From NCBI GenBank assembly GCA_029239415.1, contig JAQZAY010000060.1, positions 1-15,292 of the forward strand: a stretch of DNA of 15,292 nucleotides, read 5' to 3'. A program made the translations under genes and the position numbers. The notes beneath the pieces were generated by a model that did not search any database, was not told where the DNA came from, and saw only the letters and a program-made list of their open reading frames with translations. Positions 8,332 to 15,292 of this stretch are shown in pieces. This stretch comes from Pseudomonas sp. GTDB taxonomy: Bacteria > Pseudomonadota > Gammaproteobacteria > Pseudomonadales > Pseudomonadaceae. Within the stretch, counting starts at the first letter, position 1. Every line of letters begins with the position of its first letter.

Positions 8332-8850
8332 ATGAAGAAACTGCTTTGCTTGGCGGCCGTTGCCGTGGCTACCCTGGGGCACACTTTCACTGCGCAGGCG
8401 GCGGACGTATCGTTGTCGGTGGGGCAGACCGGCGACTCGACGATGGTCTACCGCCTGGGCCTGCAGTCGAACTGGGACAAGAGCTGGTGGCAGACTGATG
8501 TCGGCCGGCTGACTGGCTATTGGGATGGCGCCTATACCTTCTGGGAGGGCGACGAGACGGCCAGCAACCACAGCCTGTCGTTCGCGCCGGTGTTCGTCTA
8601 CGAGTTCGCGGGTGAGTCGGTCAAGCCCTACATCGAGGCGGGTATCGGTGTCGCGGCGTTTTCCAGCACCGAGATCGAAAGCAACAAGCTGGGCTCGTCC
8701 TTCCAGTTCGAGGATCGCATCGGCTTCGGCCTGCGCTTCGCAGGCGGCCAGGAGGTGGGCGTGCGGGCGATCCACTACTCCAACGCAGGCCTCACCTCGG
8801 CCAACGATGGCGTCGAGAGTTACAGCCTGCACTATCGCATGCCTCTCTGA
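8332..8850 (+). CDS. pagL: Lipid A 3-O-deacylase PagL
   Basis: A 172-residue outer-membrane beta-barrel hydrolase that removes the 3-O-linked acyl chain of lipid A, altering endotoxicity and polymyxin tolerance. A Sec signal of about 23 residues ends in AQA before ADVSLSVGQTG. The catalytic triad of PagL is visible in RAIHYSNAGL and DGVESYSLHYRM as His148, Ser150 and Glu162 (precursor numbering). Aromatic-rich alternating strands such as DKSWWQTDVGRLTGYWDG and HSLSFAPVFVYEFAGESVKP fit an eight-stranded barrel, and the protein ends in Leu rather than Phe. The start at 8332 is preferred over 8323 because of Shine-Dalgarno spacing and the MKK signal start. The murI-pagL order matches what I recall in P. 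aeruginosa. PhoPQ control known there is not visible in this sequence. Confidence 0.93.
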   Translation: MKKLLCLAAVAVATLGHTFTAQAADVSLSVGQTGDSTMVYRLGLQSNWDKSWWQTDVGRLTGYWDGAYTFWEGDETASNHSLSFAPVFVYEFAGESVKPYIEAGIGVAAFSSTEIESNKLGSSFQFEDRIGFGLRFAGGQEVGVRAIHYSNAGLTSANDGVESYSLHYRMPL

Positions 8851-8857
8851 AGGGCGT

Positions 8858-8881
8858 GGCTGCCCTCAATCGGGGGCAGCC
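8858..8881. terminator. Hairpin between convergent pagL and phrB, candidate bidirectional terminator
   Basis: GGCTGCCC (8858-8865) and GGGCAGCC (8874-8881) form a perfect 8-bp GC-rich stem with an 8-nt loop; a T-A pair extends it by one. It lies 7 nt after the pagL stop and includes the phrB stop codon in its loop. Neither side has a T-run, so it may pause polymerase or protect both 3' ends rather than terminate efficiently. The structure is seen; its action is inferred from the convergent setting. Confidence 0.55.
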
Positions 8882-10305
8882 AAGGCTCGCCCAGGTAGCG
8901 ACTTGAACGCCTCCAGGGCGCGCTGGCGGCTCGCGCCGATATCCACGATCTGCCGATGATAGCCGGGGCCATCGGCAAACTGCCGCTTGGCAAGCGGCGC
9001 ATGGATGGTCTTCTTGTCCAGCCCCGCAAGCTCCGGTATCCACTGCCGGATGAATTCCCCCTTCGAGTCGAACCGCTGCGACTGGGTGATCGGATTGAAT
9101 ATGCGGAAGTACGGTACCGAATCGGTTCCGGTCGACGCGCTCCATTGCCAACCACCATTGTTGGCCGCCAGGTCACCGTCGATCAGATGGCGCATGAAGT
9201 GCCGCTCGCCCAGGCGCCAGTCGATCAGCAGGTTCTTGGTGAGGAACATGGCCACGATCATCCGCAGGCGGTTGTGCATCCAGCCGGTGGCGAGCATCTG
9301 GCGCATGGCGGCATCGATCAATGGAAAACCGGTACGGCCTTGCTCCCAGGCCTTGAGGTCTTCGGGGGCATCGCGCCAAGGCAGGGCCTCGGTATGCCGA
9401 CGAAACGCCCGGTGTCGCGACACCTGTGGGTAACCGACCAGAATGTGCTTGTAGAACTCACGCCACAGCAGCTCGTTGACCCACGTCTGCACGCCGCTGC
9501 TGCCTCCATCGAATTCGCCACGATTGCCGGACATCGCCGCATGCAGGCACTGGCGCGGTGAAACCACGCCCGCGGCGAGGTAGGCCGAAAGCTGGCTGGT
9601 GCCCGGCTCTGCCGGAAAGTCGCGCCCTCGCACATAGTCATCGACATCTTCATCGACAAAGGCCTGCAGCCGTCGCTGGGCTTCGTGCTCGCCGGCCGGC
9701 CAGAGGTCGCGCAGGCTTTGTCCCGGCACCGCGAACCCCGGGATGTACCTGGGCACTTCATCGCTCTGGACCTGCACGGGCGCCTGGCGCCGCACTTTCG
9801 GTGCCATCGCGGGCAGGCTGCGGTGCAGGTGCTCGTGGCAAGCCCGGCGGAACTGGCCGAACACCTGGTAGTAGTGGCCAGCGCGGGTCAGGAGGGTGCC
9901 TGGCGCGAACAGCAGCTGGTCGAGGTAGCCATGGGCGGTGATCCCGGCCTCGCCGAGCACCTTTCGCGTGCGCTCATCGCGAGCGGCTTCGTTGACCCCG
10001 TACTCGTCGTTCCAGTGCACCGCCTCGACCTTGAGCTGGTGGCAGAGCTTGAGCAGCACCTCGGGCACTTGCTGCCAGGTGTCCACCTGGCGGATCAGCA
10101 AGGGGATATTCAGGTTGTCGAGCGCCTGCTGGAGTTCGTGCAGGTTTCGCAACCAGAAGTCGACCTTGCACGGGGCATCGTCATGCAGCTGCCATTGCCC
10201 GGGACTGGCGATCCACACCGCCGCGGTCGGCCCGCGTTCGCAGGCGGCGCTCAAGGCGGTATTGTCGTCGATGCGCAAGTCACTGCGCAGCCAGATCAGT
10301 TGCAT
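8866..10305 (-). CDS. phrB: Deoxyribodipyrimidine photolyase (CPD photolyase, class I)
   Basis: A 479-residue flavoprotein that splits cyclobutane pyrimidine dimers in DNA using blue/near-UV light. The N-terminal antenna domain begins MQLIWLRSDLRIDDN and includes HWNDEYGVNEAARD (97-110). The FAD/DNA-binding half has NELLWREFYKHIL with Glu283, TGWMHNRLRMIVAMFLTKN with Asn345, and DLAANNGGWQWSASTGTD. The electron-transfer tryptophans equivalent to E. coli W306/W359/W382 are Trp320, Trp363 and Trp386. Glu283 and Asn345 fit CPD repair rather than a cryptochrome. The frame is open well upstream, but the ATG at 10305 gives the correct photolyase N-terminus and overlaps the litR stop by 10 nt. It is last in the rudS-litR-phrB operon, so light control through the operator at 12181-12212 is expected. 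Confidence 0.96.
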   Translation of the reverse strand: MQLIWLRSDLRIDDNTALSAACERGPTAAVWIASPGQWQLHDDAPCKVDFWLRNLHELQQALDNLNIPLLIRQVDTWQQVPEVLLKLCHQLKVEAVHWNDEYGVNEAARDERTRKVLGEAGITAHGYLDQLLFAPGTLLTRAGHYYQVFGQFRRACHEHLHRSLPAMAPKVRRQAPVQVQSDEVPRYIPGFAVPGQSLRDLWPAGEHEAQRRLQAFVDEDVDDYVRGRDFPAEPGTSQLSAYLAAGVVSPRQCLHAAMSGNRGEFDGGSSGVQTWVNELLWREFYKHILVGYPQVSRHRAFRRHTEALPWRDAPEDLKAWEQGRTGFPLIDAAMRQMLATGWMHNRLRMIVAMFLTKNLLIDWRLGERHFMRHLIDGDLAANNGGWQWSASTGTDSVPYFRIFNPITQSQRFDSKGEFIRQWIPELAGLDKKTIHAPLAKRQFADGPGYHRQIVDIGASRQRALEAFKSLPGRALAAPD

Positions 10306-11207
10306 GGAAGGAGGGTCTCCGGTAGAGGGGCATCGCGCAATCGTTGCAACCTGTGCAGCGTCGCCTGAGGGGTGTCGAGCAGGTGAAGGCCGGGCAGTTG
10401 CAGTGCCTGCAGATCGGCTTGATGAATAGGCAAGGTCGAGCCGCTCAGGAGCATGGGCAGGTCGATCAAGGGCAGGCTGCGCTGCAGCTCTGGCATATCG
10501 AGTCGTCGACCCAGGCTCATGACCAGCGCACGCGGTTGCAACTGCCGCACCGCCTCGCGCAGCTGGCTGCCTGCTACTGGCCACTCGAGGATCTCGACCG
10601 GGTAGCCGCTGCTGCTGATCAGCCAGGCGCACAACCACAAGTGCGCGTCGAAGACCTGCTCGCCGGTGCTGGCGAGCAGTACCGCTGGGCCCTCGAGCGA
10701 GTGATTGTTGTGATAGATCCGCGCGCCCAGCTTGCTGCGCAGCCAGGAGTGGAAGAACACCTGCTCCAGCTGCGCGTTGAACGAGCGTTGCCAGCGCTTG
10801 GCCAGAGCATCGAGCACCGGCAGCAGCAGGCGCTCGCAGAGTGTCACGGCGGGGTAGAGCGCCATGGCCTGGTTGAGCTGCTGGTCCAGTGGTCGCTGGG
10901 CCAGGTTGCCGATGGCATCGATCAGTTGCTGGCAGCGAGCAGGCCAGTCACCCTGCAGGGTAGGCGCCGGGGCCTGCCGTTCGTTGTCGAGCAGCGCGCG
11001 TACCTGGCCTACCGAGGCGCCTCGCTCGAGCCAGCGCAGGATGGCCTGTACCCGCTGTACCTGTTCTGGCGAATAGAGTCGGTGGCCCTTGCTGGTCCGC
11101 CCTGGTTCGAGCAGTCCATAACGGCGTTCCCAGGCGCGCAGGGTGACCGGGTTGACGCCAGTCTGGCGCGCCATCTCCCGGATCGGCAGCAGCGGCTCAG
11201 ATGGCAT
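10296..11207 (-). CDS. litR: MerR-family light-response regulator, class II LitR type
   Basis: A 303-residue regulator. Residues 6-72 form a MerR DNA-binding domain: LPIREMARQTGVNPVTLRAW is the helix-turn-helix, then ERRYGLLEPGRTSKGHRLYS. The remainder resembles the helical plus Rossmann-like cobalamin region of CarH/LitR (VFFHSWLRSKLGARIY, STGEQVFDAHLWLCAWL, GYPVEILEWPV). Class I members have a cobalt-binding His after the Gly-Glu of this segment; here the aligned text is GEQVFD, and the Trp-x9-Glu-His signature is not seen either, so adenosylcobalamin sensing is unlikely. That fits class II LitR of P. putida, which is reported to work with a short LOV protein. It overlaps rudS by 11 nt and phrB by 10 nt. 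It probably represses its own operon and the renalase gene through the two TGTACA-N12 boxes. The symbol is used by family analogy. Confidence 0.85.
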   Translation of the reverse strand: MPSEPLLPIREMARQTGVNPVTLRAWERRYGLLEPGRTSKGHRLYSPEQVQRVQAILRWLERGASVGQVRALLDNERQAPAPTLQGDWPARCQQLIDAIGNLAQRPLDQQLNQAMALYPAVTLCERLLLPVLDALAKRWQRSFNAQLEQVFFHSWLRSKLGARIYHNNHSLEGPAVLLASTGEQVFDAHLWLCAWLISSSGYPVEILEWPVAGSQLREAVRQLQPRALVMSLGRRLDMPELQRSLPLIDLPMLLSGSTLPIHQADLQALQLPGLHLLDTPQATLHRLQRLRDAPLPETLLPCN

Positions 11208-12165
11208 TGCGCAGGCCCATGCTCGCCGGATGCGGATTCAGGTAGGCCTGCTGCAGCAGATAGGGGTCGGGGTGGTTGTGCAGGTGATGCTTGAGCAGCG
11301 TCAGGGGCACCACCAGCGGCACGATGCCTTTCTGGTACTCGCTGATCAGGCGCTGCAGTTCCGAGCGGTCGTCCGTGCTCAGGTCCTGGCGAAGATAACC
11401 GACCAGGTGCTGCAGCACGTTGCAATGGGTGCCGCGGCTGGCACAGCGGCGCAGCGCCTGCATCAGCTGGCTGAAATAGCGCGCGCCGATCGCCTGCGGA
11501 TTGTCTTCGCGGCTCATGGTGCCCAGCAACCGGCCCAGCTCGCGATAGGCCTGGGGGTTATGGGCCATGAGCAGGTACTTGTAGCGCGAGTGATAGCGGA
11601 TCAGCGCGCCGCGGCTGATGCCCTCGGCCAGCAACTGCTGCCAGTCGGCATAGGCGTAGACTCGACTGATGAAATTTTCGCGCAGCACGGGATCGTGCAG
11701 GCGGCCCTCTTCTTCGACCGGCAGGTCGGGTCGGCGCGCGCAGAAAGCATCGGCATAGGCGCCACGCCCGCCCTTGACCGCCGGGTGACCATTGTCCTGG
11801 TAGACCTTGACGCGCTCGAGGCCGCATGAGGGGGACTTCTGCATGAACACATAGCCACAGATGTCGGTAAGCTCGTCCGCCATCCGCTCGCCGTAGGCGC
11901 GCAGCGGGCCTGCCAGGTCAAGGGAAGGGTTGCGGGTGCCGGTAACCGTGGGGTTTTCCGGGTCGCCGACCAGGCGGATAGCCTCGCGCGGTATGCCCAG
12001 GCCGATCGCGACTTCGGGGCACAGCGCCACCCAGTCGAAATGCTCGTCGAACATTTCGCGGCACAAGGCCGAGGATTTATGACCGCCGTTGTAGCGCACG
12101 TTGTCGCCGGTCAGACAGGCGCTGATGCCGATGCGGGGTTTATCGAATGGCGCGGGGCTGTTCAT
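11197..12165 (-). CDS. rudS: DUF523-DUF1722 protein, RudS-type tRNA 4-thiouridine desulfidase
   Basis: A 322-residue two-domain protein. The N-terminal DUF523 (TudS-like) domain, about 10-150, has RIGISACLTGDNVRYNGGHK, ALCPEVAIGLGIPR and KSPSCGLERVKVY. This puts Cys17, Cys49 and Cys114 where TudS desulfidases bind a [4Fe-4S] cluster, with Glu51 and the nearby serines as likely catalytic residues. The C-terminal DUF1722 (YbgA-like) domain, about 190-310, includes YHSRYKYLLMAHNPQAYREL. This fusion is the RudS architecture, reported to erase s4U from tRNA, a base that makes cells sensitive to UVA. ATG at 12165 is chosen over the adjacent GTG because GGAG sits 6 nt upstream. It heads the operon with litR and phrB, directly downstream of a LitR-type operator, which supports a photoprotection role. 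Activity is inferred from architecture. Confidence 0.88.
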   Translation of the reverse strand: MNSPAPFDKPRIGISACLTGDNVRYNGGHKSSALCREMFDEHFDWVALCPEVAIGLGIPREAIRLVGDPENPTVTGTRNPSLDLAGPLRAYGERMADELTDICGYVFMQKSPSCGLERVKVYQDNGHPAVKGGRGAYADAFCARRPDLPVEEEGRLHDPVLRENFISRVYAYADWQQLLAEGISRGALIRYHSRYKYLLMAHNPQAYRELGRLLGTMSREDNPQAIGARYFSQLMQALRRCASRGTHCNVLQHLVGYLRQDLSTDDRSELQRLISEYQKGIVPLVVPLTLLKHHLHNHPDPYLLQQAYLNPHPASMGLRNAI

Positions 12166-12180
12166 CACCGTCTCCAGAAA

Positions 12181-12212
12181 TACTTGTACAGATGACTTTT
12201 TCTGTACAAGTA
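12181..12212. promoter_or_regulatory. LitR-type operator upstream of rudS-litR-phrB
   Basis: TACTTGTACA (12181-12190) and TGTACAAGTA (12203-12212) are perfect 10-bp inverted arms with a 12-bp spacer. The core TGTACA-N12-TGTACA agrees with the operator form I recall for LitR regulators of P. putida. It begins 16 bp upstream of the rudS ATG. On the minus strand a promoter can be read as TTGCCA (12231-12226, 5 of 6), 17-bp spacer, and the half-site TGTACA itself (12208-12203) at the -10 position. Bound regulator would then cover the -10 and start site, which suggests repression. The repeat is seen; the binder is inference. Confidence 0.82.
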
Positions 12213-12263
12213 AATTCCATCACAGTGGCAAGCGCTTGGAAACATGAATCTACGCGCTGGCGC

Positions 12264-14342
<2,079 letters not shown>

Positions 14343-14355
14343 AATAGGACGCTGC

Positions 14356-15292
14356 ATGACCGATCACGCTCTGCTGCTGGTCAACCTGGGTTCGCCGGCA
14401 TCGACCTCGGTGGCCGATGTGCGCCGCTACCTCAACCAGTTCCTGATGGACCCTTATGTGATCGACCTGCCGTGGCCGGTGCGGCGGCTGCTGGTGTCGC
14501 TGATCCTGGTCAAGCGCCCGGAACAGTCGGCCCATGCCTACGCCTCGATCTGGTGGGACGAAGGCTCGCCGCTGGTGGTACTCACCCGGCGCCTGCGCGC
14601 GGCCATGGTCGAGCACTGGCCGCATGGGCCGGTCGAGATCGCCATGCGCTACGGCGAGCCCGCGCTGCCCAGGGTGCTCGAGCGCCTGGCGGCCCAGGGC
14701 GTGCGCAAGGTCACGCTGGCGCCGCTTTATCCACAGTTCGCCGACAGCACGGTGACCACGGTGGTCGAACAGGCCCGGCAGACCCTCGAGCAGCAGCGCC
14801 TGCCCTTGCAGATGAGCGTGCTGCAGCCGTTCTACGACAAGCCCGAGTACATCGAGGCCTTGGTGGCCAGCGCCAGGCCCCACCTGCAGCAAGACTACGA
14901 TCACCTGCTGCTGAGCTTCCATGGCCTGCCCGAGCGGCACCTGAAAAAGCTCGACCCCACCGGCAAGCACCGCTTCCAGGATCCCGATTGCTGCAAGGAT
15001 GCCAGCCCCGAGATGCGCGCCGTGTGCTATCGCGGCCAGTGCCTGGCGACGGCCAAGGCGTTTGCGCGGCAGATGGGCATCCCTGATGGCAAGTGGTCGG
15101 TGTCGTTCCAGTCGCGGCTGGGCCGGGCGAAGTGGATCGAGCCCTACACCGAAACGCGGCTCGACGAGCTGGGCAAGGCAGGCGTGAAGAAGCTGCTGGT
15201 GATGTGCCCGGCGTTCGTCGCCGACTGCATCGAGACCCTCGAGGAGATCGGCGATCGCGGGCGCGAGCAGTTCATCGAGGCGGGGGGAGAGG
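14356..15292 (+). CDS. hemH: Ferrochelatase (partial, cut by the window edge)
   Basis: The open frame runs 312 codons to the window end without a stop; about 25-30 C-terminal residues are expected outside. The enzyme inserts Fe2+ into protoporphyrin IX, the last step of heme synthesis. N-terminal LLLVNLGSP is diagnostic. His189 in [11 protein letters not shown] and Glu293 in [15 protein letters not shown] match the metal-handling His and Glu of ferrochelatases. Compared with E. coli HemH, as I remember it, there is an insert after the His with Cys212, Cys213, Cys224 and Cys229, a possible [2Fe-2S] site. AGGA lies 7 nt upstream of the ATG, 13 nt after the epimerase stop. hemA, the first enzyme of the pathway, is at 3490. 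Confidence 0.96.
   Translation, partial: MTDHALLLVNLGSPASTSVADVRRYLNQFLMDPYVIDLPWPVRRLLVSLILVKRPEQSAHAYASIWWDEGSPLVVLTRRLRAAMVEHWPHGPVEIAMRYGEPALPRVLERLAAQGVRKVTLAPLYPQFADSTVTTVVEQARQTLEQQRLPLQMSVLQPFYDKPEYIEALVASARPHLQQDYDHLLLSFHGLPERHLKKLDPTGKHRFQDPDCCKDASPEMRAVCYRGQCLATAKAFARQMGIPDGKWSVSFQSRLGRAKWIEPYTETRLDELGKAGVKKLLVMCPAFVADCIETLEEIGDRGREQFIEAGGE

Noticed and set aside
10306..10638. N-terminal extension of the photolyase frame into litR
   Set aside because: The extra residues are low complexity and overlap the regulator; MQLIWLRSDL at 10305 is the normal photolyase start.

Overview
The window looks like a core-chromosome segment of a Pseudomonas, most like the P. putida group. The reasons are the high GC of nearly all coding sequence, the gene order tRNA-Gln/ispE/lolB/TPR lipoprotein with divergent hemA-prfA-prmC-moeB-murI, a pagL right after murI, and protein sequences close to what I recall for pseudomonads. 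No insertion sequence, prophage, CRISPR array or integron was seen.

Layout. (1) 6-3319, minus strand: an outer-membrane TPR lipoprotein, lolB, ispE and a tRNA-Gln(UUG), tightly packed. (2) 3490-8215, plus strand: hemA (first step of tetrapyrrole synthesis), prfA (RF1), prmC (the methyltransferase that modifies RF1), moeB and murI, with overlapping ends and probably one transcript. (3) 8332-8850, plus: pagL, a lipid A 3-O-deacylase with its His/Ser/Glu triad, ending in a convergent hairpin. (4) 8866-12165, minus: a three-gene overlapping operon rudS (DUF523-DUF1722 tRNA 4-thiouridine desulfidase), a MerR/LitR-type regulator and phrB (DNA photolyase). (5) 12264-13250, minus: a bacterial renalase-type flavoprotein. 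(6) 13437-15292, plus: a TIGR01777-family epimerase and the 5' 92 percent or so of hemH (ferrochelatase), cut by the window edge.

The most interesting part is 8866-13324, which reads as a light/UV-stress regulon. Two operators of the same form, TGTACA-N12-TGTACA at 12185-12208 and TGTACA-N12-TGTATA at 13301-13324, lie upstream of the rudS-litR-phrB operon and of the renalase gene. The operator form agrees with what I recall for LitR regulators of P. putida. The regulator keeps the MerR helix-turn-helix but lacks the histidine expected to bind vitamin B12, as in class II LitR proteins, which take their light signal from a separate short LOV protein. The gene set makes sense together: photolyase repairs cyclobutane dimers in DNA, RudS removes the UVA-sensitive s4U from tRNA, and renalase re-oxidises wrong isomers of NAD(P)H. 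The second operator is also upstream of the epimerase-hemH pair, so consumption of the photosensitiser protoporphyrin IX could be part of the same response.

Other points worth a look: an abrupt fall in GC in the 3' part of ispE next to the tRNA gene, a four-cysteine insert in the ferrochelatase that may hold an iron-sulfur cluster, and a repeated 9-mer in the hemA promoter region.
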